The notes beneath the pieces are model-generated. The model was not told the DNA's origin, did not search any database, and saw nothing but the letters and a program-made list of their open reading frames with translations. The translations under genes were made by a program, and so were the position numbers. DNA of 64,000 nt, taken from [Phialemoniopsis] sp. UDSM-2020 (Eukaryota; Ascomycota; Sordariomycetes; Thyridiales; Thyridiaceae). The stretch is from NCBI GenBank assembly GCA_018873225.1, contig JAEILZ010000009.1:2161501-2225500 (forward strand). Reading direction: 5' to 3'. Positions 21,301 through 32,353 of the stretch are shown here, one piece after another; position 1 is the stretch's first letter, and every line of letters begins with the position of its first letter.

Positions 21301-24300
21301 ATGGACGTCGTCACCGCAATTAGCACGGTGGCGTCCGCTGGTCAGCTCTTAGGCATGTGCGTCAGGTCTATCAAAGTGTTGCATACTTTGACTCAGGCGT
21401 TCCAAAATGCGCCCAAAGAGATTTGGGAGCTGAGTGCTAAGCTTGAGCACCTGCAAATTCTTATCCGGCAGATCCAGAAACTTGAACAAGGAGCGGGCGA
21501 GGTTGATTTAGACGACGTCTTCCCCACTCGATACCGGAAAGCAATTTCAACCATTCTGCAGGATAATATTGACGGCCTAGGAAGGTTGAAGTGTCTACAA
21601 GTCCCCAAATCCAGGGGTACCGTGGAAAAGCTGCGTTGGGCAGTTGTTGACAAGAGGAAAGCAGAGGCCATTGTCATTCAAGTGACGAAAGCCCAAGCCG
21701 ACTTAGAGAGCATACTCAGCATCCTGACCATGTAAGCAACATATCCCCTGATTCCCCAAGCCCACCAGATATCAAATGTACCTAATTTCCCATTTGAGAG
21801 TCAATAGGCGTTTGATCATTAAATCTCAAAATGTGCTTCACTACATACAGTCCAAACTCGACAATCTCTCGCATGCCGATGCCAGGAAGCTTCTGGAGCT
21901 AGGAGACAGTAATCAAGTTGAAAATACTGCAGCTATCGAGAAAGTATGTCTCTTTGAGTTGATTTCTCAATCGTTGATTCTAGGGGCTGATGGAATATTG
22001 AATTTGATAGCTTTTCGCGAAGTATTTGGGCCGGAACATTTTCTCTGGAACTGAGATTCAACCGATTTACTACGACCAAGGTACGGCCCTCGAAGAGCTG
22101 GAACAATCTAAGAAGAAGGTTCCAGACACCTCTCGGGCATGTATCTACATTGAGCATTTCCCACAATCGGGTTCTGATAGAATGCCCCATGCCTTTCCAG
22201 ACATTTCCGGAACCAGAATCAATGACATCTTACAACAAAACTCTCTATCTTCGTCAAGCCATGAAAACTTGGAAAGTCACTCAACAGATCGAGATGCTCA
22301 AAGGGATGGACGCTGCTCACGTCATAGACTGCCGATCGAAGAAGACCCCGGATTTGAATTACGATTATTGGAGCATGAATCAAGGAAAACTCTTCGAAGC
22401 TGGACCTGGGGCTCTTCTGATGACCGCAAGGGCTCTCACAGTGCTGAATCCGGCATTGTTTTGAAGCTCGCCTCTAACAGTTTCCACCGCCAGTTTCGGA
22501 TCGGATTTAGGAAGAACGTTCAACTGTTCGGTGAGCGAATCTTCCAACTGAATGTCAAGGCATCTCAGCCGAGGAGACAGGGGATATCCCTCCCTTCTTT
22601 GACTTGTACGCTTGCTATGAGCAACGTAAGAGAATTTGACGCGCCGATCTTCAGAGCTTGTCGCGAATGGGACTTACCTGCAATAAAGCACTTGTTGGAT
22701 AGTGGCCAAGCTAGCATATACGACGTCGATGTCGAGACTAGGCGAGGACTTCTAGAGGTATGTTGATCTTGACTCAAAGTCCCCCTACTTGGTGAATGGC
22801 TATGGATCGACATCTCGTATACCTATTGACACTTCAAGTAGCAAGTCTTGTGGACATATGAGACCGAAGAGTATCTATCGAACACTCAGCTTTCATCATT
22901 GAGTAGACACGAGCTTGAATGTCGACTATTACCATCCTTGCTTCACCTTCTGGACCGAGGTTGCGATCCCACTCATTTTACTGGTACGCGAGGATTGTAA
23001 GTTTTGCCATCCCTCCCAAGTTTGTTGACCACAACGTTGGCTCTCTAGCTCTTATATGGATCGTCAGGGGGGGATGTGTCTCTAATATGTATTGCAGACC
23101 AGCTATTACTACAGCCTTCAGTGCAGCTCTAACCTCATCATTCTATGCGATGGTTTACCGCGGTGGGAACTTGGATACATTCCACGTTGATCCCTCGGCA
23201 TTTCTCGACGAGTCATGGTTCGAGGTGGGTAATGACCTTAAAAAGAACTATGAGTGGAAGCTAGGGGTTTTACGCTCAATTGGACACTCCGACTGGAAAC
23301 CTGATACGATCGAAATGCCCCGAGACTGGATTCCGCAGCCCTTTTTCTCGCCGTTCATGTCGGGCCCACGTAGTGCGACACAGCGACGACCAATCTCTAC
23401 CCTGCTTCATGCTGCGATCAAGGCGGATGACATGCAAGGTGTGCTATTCTCCTTGTTAGTAGTCGGACTAGATCCAAATTGCCATGACCTGACTGGAAGG
23501 GTTGCAATGCATAATGCAGCGATGGCAAATCGAGTTTCCATTGCATCGATACTCTTCCGCTCTGGTGCCAAGATGGATGACTTGACTAGTCTTAGCATCA
23601 GCGCCGGTGCCGGCGCTTATCAGATGATGCACTGGCTCCTGCTCTATTACGGACCGAATAAGAGCTACAATCGAAATGACGATGTCTGGAGGTCAGTGTG
23701 GAACCGACACTGGTCAGACAATTTGTTGAAGTTGGAACGGTGGAACTTTCTGCACGAAGAGAGCAGACTGCTGCATCTTCTATGCCACAATTCAGACCCC
23801 TTCGAAATCGATAGACGTCTCACAATCAGCCCGGTAGCTGGCTCGAGATTCCTTCGCGCCTTGATATCCTGCCGTGCTCAAGAAGCCGGGAGACTGTGGA
23901 GTTATCATAGCTACAAGTATGATGGAACCTTTATGAATGAAGACATGTTCGAGGAAGCCGAGGCAGTCAGACGACCGGTACTCAGGATACAATGGTCAGG
24001 CGACGGCACGATATCCAAATACCCCGGGCCATCGCGAAGTGTGCCCAAGTGTTGGTATCCAAAGGTTCAGAGATACAGGCAAAAGGAAGCCGGCGTGTTT
24101 CTCAACCCAAACTGCACTTTGAGTAGCGTCGAGACGGAATTGGACGGAAAAGAGTGCCAGTGTTGTACCAAACTCACCAAAGACTGCAGATGCTTCCATT
24201 TTCTGGACGACCCAGATCAATTCGTCTCACCGGAGCAGGTGCCTATTAGCGGAGCAGTATCTCCGTCCAAACATGGACCTTCCCTCTTCTTAGAAAACAT

Positions 24301-24628
24301 ATCAACATATGAAGGGCGGCGACGAATGTCCCGTTTTCCTCTAGTTCAGGCGCTGTGTAACGCTCTACAGATGGCGGGTTACCGTGCTGAGATGGACCTT
24401 GAGGGAGATATCTGGTACGAAGATGAAGACGGCGACCGATACTTTGACGCACTCGAGCATCAGCCGACGGGGGCCGAGGGGTATGCCTTTGAACAGTGTC
24501 CAATGTGTCTCGATCCAGAGAAACACGGACTTGGCGAAGTGATTCGTATGTCACGAGAGGGGGAGAAGATGTTAAGAAGCTACAAGGAAAAGCTGCAGAG
24601 TCATGGGAGGAGATACACTTATGGCTGA
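21301..24628 (+). CDS. STAND-type N-terminal domain / ankyrin-repeat protein, about 1009 aa
   Basis: Proposed five-exon gene: 21301-21731, 21808-21943, 22011-22757, 22842-22996, 23068 (or 23098)-24628. The first exon (MDVVTAISTVASAGQLLGMC, then SIKVLHTLTQAFQNAPKEI) resembles the fungal N-terminal domain of STAND proteins (Helo-like, PF17111 type). That domain normally precedes a NACHT or NB-ARC domain, but no P-loop or NTPase motif is seen here. Instead ankyrin-like units appear: APIFRACREWDLPAIKHLLDSG, LLHLLDRGCDPTHF, and LLHAAIKADDMQGVLFSLLVVGLDPNCHDLTGRVAMHNAAMAN split over repeats. The C-terminal third is a cysteine-containing region with CQCCTKLTKDCRC and FEQCPMCLD that could bind zinc. 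The fourth intron has two possible acceptors. It may act in self/non-self or stress signalling, by family analogy only. Confidence 0.65.
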
Positions 24629-25796
24629 AAAAAACCACAGCATATGTCAACTCTGATTCTAAAAAAGACTAGACGTTACGTTGTCAGTGTTTACAATGAC
24701 ATCAAACACCTGAGCAAACATCCACCAGCGACCAAGTCAAATATTCTCAGATGGCATTGGGGTGCTCGCACGTACATCAATAGGCAGTATACAATAGAAG
24801 ACGGATTTACTTACTTGATACTACTCGGCTGACAGGGACTGGCGGCGACGAGTGTGATAAATTATAGATCAGGGAACACAAGACTAAGATTCCAACACTA
24901 CGAGCAATCAATCTCCTGATGTCTGCCATCTTTCTCACTCGAGGTCAATCTCTCTTGAAGACGTCGGTATTGGCTTTGTTAGGTCACGAAATGGAGGGTT
25001 GGGAGCAGGAAGAACTGCGCGTGGCGAAGCCAAAGACGGCTGAGAAATTGGAACATTTGTTTGAGAGGATGTCAGCACGCTTGATCGAAGATGACAGTGG
25101 CAGGATGAGTTTAGGCGGGCGGTGCGTGGAGGAAGTCATTCTTGACAAAACCCAAGTGGGTTCTAGTTCTACGGATGTTACTGATCGTTCAACATCAGCA
25201 GTCTGAGAATCACTGCGTCTGCTGCCTACACAATCGTATATTCAAGATTTCTCTGCTGTGCCGCACGTTGACGCTCGGAGCGGTTCCCATTTGGTGGCCG
25301 TCGTGATCGGCACTCGAAGGATTGTCAGCACTGATCGTTTAAGCTTACTCTCAACCCACTTTTGCAGCAGATCGCGGAAGCATCGGCATGGAACTGCATC
25401 ACTAATTGGCCGACAAGAGACCTCGTCTGAGCCCCATAATCTTAAGTCTAAGTTAAAACCGGGATGTAGGGTATGCTCGTATATTACGTGAAAATACTAC
25501 ACTGACGCGTGTGCCTGCGTGATCCTCCGCGATAGCTTCGATTCTCTCGGCCGTTAGAGCTTCAATTCTATCAGCCTCTGAAGCCTTGAGCATTTTATGA
25601 TATCATAGTGACCTCAAGGTTTAGGAAGCTGAAGAGACCTTCTGTTCGAATCAGTCTGGCTTGATAAGCAGCCTCGCTCAGGATGGATATATAAACCGCG
25701 AGCATCAACAAATCCTCATCATGTAGGACCACAATCAATCACACATCAACCTCTTCAACACCTTCTCCACGTCCCATTCATCATAAGTAGCTCAAA
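24629..25796. other. intergenic, with promoter of the secreted-protein gene at its right end
   Basis: A 95-residue ORF at 24919-25206 (MSAIFLTRGQSLLKTSV...) has no signature and is not called. A good TATA box, TATATAAA at about 25688, lies 100 bases before the start of the secreted-protein gene. Confidence 0.4.
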
Positions 25797-26195
25797 ATGC
25801 GCTTCACAACCGCCGTCCTAGCCCCTCTAGCCCTCGCCGCCTCGGCCAGCGCCAACTGCTTCAAGTACTCGTGCCGCATCTACGGCCTCGAGAACCCCGA
25901 CCGGCCCGGCGTCTACGTCGACATGAGCATCTCCGAAGGCTCCAATACCGTCTGCACCATCCAGCTCAGCCGCGACGAGTACATGCGTGACGACGTCGAG
26001 TTCTTCACGTTCGACTGCCCCGCCAACGGCTGGTTCGCGAGCCTGCACAAGGGCTCCGATTTTATCCGCGTCACGACGCCCGACTCGGACGCCGCGGGCA
26101 AGTACATCGACGCGCCGATCGACTGGGACAGCAGCGATGCTGGGGGTAACGGGATTGGGTTCTTGTTGTCTTATGATGGGTCGAACGGATGCTGA
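25797..26195 (+). CDS. small secreted cysteine-containing protein, 132 aa, candidate effector
   Basis: The N-terminal signal peptide MRFTTAVLAPLALAASASA has a predicted cleavage after Ala 19 and leaves a mature chain of about 113 residues. It has five cysteines (NC, SC, VC, DC and the penultimate-position C at the very end), so one may be unpaired or intermolecular. No known domain recognised. The size, secretion signal, cysteine content and single exon fit small secreted proteins of fungi, including effector candidates, but function is not established. A TATA box at about 25688 and a CA/CT-rich leader with TCAACCTCTTCAACACC precede the start. The 3' flank is AT-rich. Confidence 0.8.
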   Translation: MRFTTAVLAPLALAASASANCFKYSCRIYGLENPDRPGVYVDMSISEGSNTVCTIQLSRDEYMRDDVEFFTFDCPANGWFASLHKGSDFIRVTTPDSDAAGKYIDAPIDWDSSDAGGNGIGFLLSYDGSNGC

Positions 26196-26806
26196 AGGAT
26201 GGACAAAAGGGCTGTTATCTTCTAGTTCATAGGACTCATGGGATCGCCATCGGGCGGCCGGCTACTCTTCTACCACAAACTATGGTTCATGGAGGTAGCA
26301 TCTGTAATTCTCTAGCATCAAATTGAAATGCAATACTTGTTATGATCAAATGTAATTCTCCAGTAGTAGACGAGTCCGCTCCAGGATCTGTGCGTGAAAC
26401 CCGGTGAAAGTCCAAGAGTCTTCAAGAAATTCTGGATTTGTTCGCCTGTGATCTTCGAATACCTGAAGTCGAGAGAGCCCAGTTCCACCTTCTCGTTGAT
26501 GGAAGGAAAGTCCACGGAACGCTCACCTGACATGGCAAGCGCTCAAGGACACTGCCATCACGGCGTGCCTTCCTTTAATTCTGAAAAGGTATTTTCGTGT
26601 GTGTCATCTGTGCACACAGGGGCATTTTTGTAGTTCGTGACAGGCAGCAAAGTTTACCGTTCGAACGCCTCACACATCTCCAGACACCACCGGCACCGAG
26701 TCAAGTACTCTTCCATGTAGATGCATGATGGATTACAACACTCGTGCGTACCGTGCAACCCGTCGTGCGGCCAGAGCTGCAGACATTGAAGTAGCCGACT
26801 CTGTTG
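26196..26806. other. intergenic
   Basis: Contains minus-strand ORF fragments. One at 26654-26790 is cysteine-rich (CCNPSCIYMEEYLTRCRWC) and open, but I could not build a gene around it. Confidence 0.3.
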
Positions 26807-27912
26807 ATGGTTAGCGAACTCCAATCTCACTACCGTGCTCGTTCTCAACCAGGTGAAACAGGGAGCTCGAGTCCCATTCCGCCATCCTCGCCTGGAGATG
26901 TCTATTGGCATCAAGGTATGCAAATGCTCCCCCCATGGGTGTCAAGTGAAGTACTTCGACCTTTTTTTGAAGCACCGACTGATATTGAATCATTACAGAC
27001 ATTCCGTTCCAGCCCCGGATCTTCCCCGTTGACACTGAGAATGAACAAAGCATTGCCGTCCAGGAACATGGTGAGCCATATCTCTTGATTGTTCGGTCCC
27101 CAAAGAGCAAGAGGCTGATATTCACAGGCCATGTACCGGATGCTGCGGAGGGCTGTCCCTCTCGAGGGGCTGCAGCCACTCATGGCTCCTGCCCTGCATA
27201 TACCGATGAAGACAACGACTTCATTGAGTACTCTGCTCTACTTTCCGGTGGAAACGCCGGAGATGACGAAGAGCCCGCCGAAGAGGAAGATGTCAGACTT
27301 GAAGCCTTTGAACACGAAGACAACAGCCTCATTGAACACACAAGTCTGCTTACCAGTGGAAACGCTGGAGACGACGACGAAGCCCTTGAAGACGGAGATG
27401 CTGCAGCCACCCTGGCAGACGCCTTTGGCCCTTATTTCGAAGGGATCTACAGTGACGCCGACTTTCCCAGGGGTAATTCATGTGATGAAGACAGCGAGAA
27501 TTCGGCCCGATTCATCAAGCAGTTCCGGGCGGCTTTACCCTTTTGCAAACATTACGTCCAAACACACTCCTACCCTATCAACAACCCGCAAAGAGAAAGG
27601 CCCATACACACACCATGGTATCGCTTCTGGGTTGTGGGTGACCCGGATGTTATCAGGCAAAATATGCGGCTTGGATTCCCCCCTGAAGTGACCCAAGTTT
27701 TGGGCCGTCCAGGTTTGGGGATAGATGGCCTTCGCCAGGTTATGATTAGGTATGACCATGTAAATAATAAAAATATGCGGCTCTTGAGTCGCTGTGTGAA
27801 ATTGTCTCTTAGTCCTTGCTTGCCTCCCGGTTGTTCTGATGTATGCAGACACAACATGCAGCGCTTGCTAATGGAACCATCGAAACGTTTCGACGTTGTA
27901 AGCGGTTGCTGA
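26807..27912 (+). CDS. acidic protein of unknown function with internal duplication, about 340 aa
   Basis: Proposed exons 26807-26915 and 26999-27912, joined in frame (DVYWHQ / DIPFQPRIFPVD). I do not recognise a family. The middle carries an internal duplication of about 36 residues: EDNDFIEYSALLSGGNAGDD and then EDNSLIEHTSLLTSGNAGDD, each followed by an acidic run and LEAF or LADAF. The C-terminal part holds FIKQFRAALPFCKHYVQTH and PWYRFWVVGDPDVIRQNMRL, the most globular-looking region. The DNA of the duplicated units is also clearly similar, so the duplication is fairly recent. The start ATG and first exon are uncertain; reading through the duplicated part is well supported by frame conservation between the units. 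Confidence 0.45.
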
Positions 27913-28006
27913 GAAGCTACTTTCCATGATGCCAGCTCCTGTTACAAGGCCTGGTCCCCCTGAAGGCGGCTATGCTGTGCCACCAGATCCTTGAGGATAT
28001 CGAGAT

Positions 28007-29253
28007 CTAGATCCAGGAAGGAACTATGTCCTTAAATGAGTCCCCTCCGCCTTTCTCCTGCTTGTCCTTGTTCCCTCGTCCCGCACGCCGAGCTCGTTCT
28101 CGCTCTCGTCTCTCTTTCGCTCGCCGCATGATGGCGTCAGCTCCAAAGTCGTCAACATCCTCCTCGTTGTTAGGTTCTGGTTCAACTCGATATGCCTCAG
28201 CGGGTCGTGACTTTCGCGATGGGGTTTGGGCTATGGCATGTGTGTGTGATGGCGCAGGTCGCTGAACATCAGTAAGTTGTGTGGTCAACCGCGTTGGCTG
28301 AGCAGTAGGACGGCTCCGGTGAGTCTCTTTATACGGATCGAATGTAGGTGCTCCGTCAAGGTCGTCCTCGTCATCCTCAGACGATGTAGTGTCAAGCATC
28401 GCCTCCGCGGCCGTTTCGTTCCTAGCTCGGGGCCCAAACCGCGAAGCCCTCGACGGTGAGCTACCCGTAAGTCCAGCAGCAGCGCGCGTACCGCCCACCG
28501 CAGACGTGAGCGCCGTCAGCGGCACCGCATTCTTCCGCGGACTGTCCATGAGACCCTGAAGCGCCGTTCCCGCCCATGATGTGCCGTCGTCATCATCGTC
28601 ATCCTCCGCGCTGCCTCCGCCGTCGTTCAGACGCGCACGCGCCCGTTTGATGCCCGCGCGCTGCTTCGCGGTGCGGTTCTGCGTCGTCGTCCGCCGGCGC
28701 ACAATGTCCGTCATGTTGCCCGTCACAGGCCTCGAAATGTGCTTAATCGTCTCTGCGTTTTGCGACTTGGCGAGCTTCTTGAGCCGCTGGTACTCGGCGG
28801 CGTGCAGGTGGGCTGTGAACGTCTTTGCCGTGGCGAGGAGCTCGTCCTCGACCATGCGGTATTTGTCGTCGTTGTCGATGCCCTCGATCATGAGACTAGA
28901 GGCACGTCAGTATTATGTGCGTTGATCAAGACGATGGTCCGCAAAACTTACCTCTCCGTGGGAGGAGCGGGCGGTGGCGACGTCGATGGCGTTCGGTCTG
29001 ATGAGTTTTCAGTAAGCCAGTCCATGGTCTGAGGGCTGCTGCTGTACATACCTCGCCTCAGAGAGGGGTTGGTTCGCGGCTTCCTTTCGCCTGGAGACAC
29101 ATCGCGTTCTCTCTTAGGGGTGCGATTTGGTAAATCTGGGTCGCGCTTGATCGGGGTGCGACCACGCGACGAGGAAGGGCTGTCAATGGACTCGCGCTTG
29201 ACAGTCATCGCGTTTGATGCGCCGTGTCGTTTCCACGGAAGTTTCCGAGTCAT
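28007..29253 (-). CDS. conserved ascomycete protein of unknown function, about 378 aa
   Basis: Exons (minus) 29253-29052, 28997-28952, 28895-28007. The 54-base first intron is in frame and may be retained, giving 396 residues. The N-terminus is basic and Ser/Pro-rich (MTRKLPWKRHG). A conserved core follows: TPSTSPPPAPPTE, then MIEGIDNDDKYRMVEDELLATAKTFTAHLHAAEY with QRLKKLAKSQNAETIKHISRPVTGNMTDIV after it. I recall this core from uncharacterised proteins across Pezizomycotina. The C-terminal half is low complexity with an acidic Asp run, ends in RAKERRERERARRAGRG, and suggests a nuclear, nucleic-acid-associated protein (inference). No enzyme motif. Confidence 0.8.
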
Positions 29254-29744
29254 CTTAGCAGAGTGAGGAGTTACCAGGCTTGCGCAGCTTCAGTTGTACT
29301 GATAGATTGTGGGATACGGATGAGACCGGCTGTGTGTTTGATGACGAAGGCGCTTTCACCTCTAAAGGAAAGGACGCGGTGCGCGTGCTCTTATGGGCCA
29401 TTTCGCATTACGGCGTCACAAAGACCACATCTTGAATGAGTCCAAGTCTGAATCGTGGTGAATGAAGCCTCCAAAGGACTTACAAAGAGCTTGGCTGGTG
29501 CCTGTTTCTTGAGAATGTGAAGCGCGATTTCAATGCAACGACAGGTGAAGTTGGACTGGACGATTGTTGCTGACTAAGCATCGACACAGTGTGAAAATTT
29601 CCCATCTTACCATACTGCTTTCGCTTTCGTAGCGGCGTTTGGGCAATGCCAGATGTTCAGATGAAGAACATCAGAACTTAATGATGTGATCAACATATTT
29701 ATACTCGTCAGAGTGACTTATGTTGTCTCTCGTACTATAATACG
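29254..29744. other. intergenic
   Basis: 491 bases between the start of the conserved protein gene and the end of the bANK gene. Nothing recognised. Confidence 0.4.
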
Positions 29745-30964
29745 CTATACTTGCGCCCCAGCATCCATCAACGCTTCAAGCTCGGCCGCCATATGGCCCT
29801 CGATAGCAATTTTCATCGGTGTTTTACCGTCTTTTGTACTGTGGTCGATCCGGGACGTCCCCCCGCGACAGGAGGAGGATAGTAGCCATTTGAGCAAGCT
29901 GTAGCGGCGGTGAATCACTGCCAGGTGCAGCACAGACACGCCGCCGGCACCAAGGCATCCGCAGTCGGCGCCCTTTTCAACTAGCAGCTGGGCCATCCTC
30001 TGGTTATCCTCGACGACGGCGACCATGAGTGCCGTGAGCCCGTCAGCGTTGCGCTCGTCAATATCTTTGATGCCCCGCAGAATGACCTTTACCACATCGA
30101 TGTTCCCTTTGCTTATGGCGAAGTGAAAGTGCTTTGTTTTAGGGGGCGTAGTAGTTGTTGGACTGGGCGGGGGCGAAGGCGGGACGCGGACTTCGTCAGA
30201 TGGCTCGATATGCGTAGTAGGCTCGCTGGGGGCTCTGGAATCCGAAGGGGGTGCTAGGTCGTCATACACGTTCTCGCTGAGTAGGTTGTCCCAGAACTGA
30301 TCTGTGAATTCTGAAAAGTCTAGATCGAAGGCTGTATCGTCTCCCGAGTTTGCCATGCCTCCATGGGTGAACGACTGGTGAGGTGCCGAGGGAGATTCCA
30401 TCGACGGGACAGACGTCGATGTGGTAATCGGACCGGATGGGTGTGAATACACGTCTGCCCTATGCTCTGGGTTGCATATATATGACAGGTGATGTGCCGG
30501 GGCAGTCTGCATCGACGGTTCAGACGTCGGCCTGGGTATCACACTAGATGCCTGTGCATTCCCCTCGGGTATATGGCCGGTGGTACATGGCGGGTGATGT
30601 GCCAGGGCAGGATAAATCGACGGGACAGATGACGGCGTGGCTACTGGACTGCATGAGTATGCATTTCCATCAACCATATGGTCCGTGATCCAAGGCAGGT
30701 GATATGCAGGACCAGATCTAATCGACCGAACAGACGGGGACATGGCCGCCAGGCTGAGTAGGCGCTCATTCTCGAGAAGCTTCCTCCGTTCCATCTTTTT
30801 CTTTTCTGCATGATACTTAACAACCAGATTTTTCTCAACGATTGATTATACAATAACGAGTACTAACGGCGGTGCTTTCGTTGAGCTAGACAATTTGACA
30901 TGCGGCGTCTTTCGGCGGCCTGTTCGGGGCTTTCATGTTCACCATCTTGAAGTTCGTTGGCCAT
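29745..30964 (-). CDS. bZIP-basic-region plus ankyrin (bANK, ToxE-like) regulator, 385 aa
   Basis: Exons (minus) 30964-30868 and 30805-29745. Splicing joins AERRRMSNCLAQRKHR to QKKKMERRKLLENERL. This gives a bZIP-type basic region with the N-x-x-A-Q-R-K-x-R signature but no leucine zipper heptads after it. The C-terminal third holds three or four ankyrin units: HFHFAISKGNIDVVKVILRG, DGLTALMVAVVEDNQRMAQL, SVLHLAVIHRRYSLLKWLL, and DGKTPMKIAIEGHMAAELEA. A basic region plus ankyrins without a zipper is the bANK architecture of ToxE, the HC-toxin cluster regulator, and of relatives. Between the two parts are about four degenerate tandem units of roughly 33 residues (see the repeat feature) and an acidic stretch, DDTAFDLDFSEFTDQFWD. 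It is presumably a nuclear transcription factor; target genes unknown. No biosynthetic core gene is visible in this window. Confidence 0.82.
30365..30745 (-). repeat. degenerate tandem repeat of about 100 bases, four units, inside the bANK gene
   Basis: Units begin near SPSVRSIRSGPAYHLPW, SSVPSIYPALAHHPPC, SEPSMQTAPAHHLSYI and TSVPSMESPSAPHQSF. The DNA is similar as well (recurring GTGCCGGGGCAG/GATGTGCC-type stretches). Coding throughout. Confidence 0.65.
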
Positions 30965-32353
30965 GGTGTTACTAGATGGCAAACCTTTGTGAATTCTCTC
31001 TGGGCCACCAGGATGAAGATGAGTGACTGAAATCAAAGCTATGAAGGAAGGGGCTTGGGTTTATGGGTGCGGGAAAATAATGGCGAAGAAAAGTAATGGC
31101 AAGATCTTATAAACACTGTGAACCGTAGCATGGCCCTTTTTCGGACGTCAGCGTCGCAGAGAAAGACACAAGAGCCACTAGCCCCAAAAGGTCCTAATTC
31201 ACCACTTTCGACGCCCGGTTTGTGTCTGTTGTTCCAAGGCCGACGGTCAATGTCCATGGTTGTGAAGACCGGGGTGTCCCGGGAAGCTGTTGGTCAGAAT
31301 GCTATCTACTTCATTGACCTTGGGGCCCTCGAATTGTATAGGCCACGCTGCCGAGAGTGTTAGTAAAAATGTTTGTTCGTCGGATGCTGAGCTTCGAGGC
31401 CCCGGTGTCTCCACTATAAATGATGACAATGCATGAGGGTATGGTGGGCAATCGAATACCTGCATCTCTTGTGTTTTCTCAGGCAGGGGTAGCTCTGGGA
31501 GGTTGAACTGCACGGTTACTAAGCTGCTGCGCAGTGTACCGTTTGAGTTTGTGGGGACTTCATGACCTCAGAGGGGTGCATCATCTTTTGCTTCCTACAT
31601 TTAGACCTATGTGGTACGAGTACGGATTGTGGCGTTTGGCGGTCTGACCGTGCAGCGTAGCATTAGCTGCAGGTTGCGAGTGATGTAATCTCAGAAGGGA
31701 AAGGTGTTTGCATATCACTAGACTATAATCATACAACCGTGCGCAATCACAACTATCACAGAGCCATCACGGAGCCATCCTCGCTCTTCCACGAGCAGCA
31801 CTTGGAACGATCTTCCTCTTCCTTCCCTGAGAAGCAAGAGAGATCCTAGGATCTATGATCGCTCCTAGATCAATCTCCTGAGGTGTGACATAATGAGAAG
31901 CAATGTTTCCAGGTTCACAGTCCAAAGACACCAGGGGCCACACCTAGCTGTTGACAAGGGTCAACATACAAGTAGGCAAGAGAGCTAGATGGACGCAATG
32001 CACTGCAGGTGTTGTACACTTTGGGTACTAATTACTGTCTTTGAACCCGCTTTGATGGGTGCCCACGCTGAGAGGCAGCCCTATCAATCTGCGGAAAGGT
32101 CTGCGCCCACGCAGACAACACTGAATAGGTAATACTCTCCATCACTGCCCATCTTAGTTAGTCGACACTTGGCAAAGATTATCATTGGAAGATTAGGTAG
32201 TGGGATAACCAGACTCATAGCCTGCTACTGTGCTTGTGTACATGTCTACAACCAGGGGTATCCCCCACAGACCCAATCCTGGAACGCCATCGCTATGCCA
32301 CGCTGGAGAATAACATGCCCAAACACCCGGGAAGTACAAGCATCAAAGCCATT
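30965..32353. other. intergenic, 1.4 kb
   Basis: No supported gene. Holds one copy of the 18-base motif, TTAGGTAGTGGGATAACC, at 32193-32210. Confidence 0.4.

Noticed and set aside
24919..25206. 95-codon ORF between the ankyrin and secreted-protein genes
   Set aside because: No signature, no splice or promoter support.
26654..26790. Cys-rich minus-strand ORF end (CCNPSCIYMEEYLTRCRWC)
   Set aside because: Looks protein-like but overlaps another model's promoter region, and no start or upstream exon could be built.
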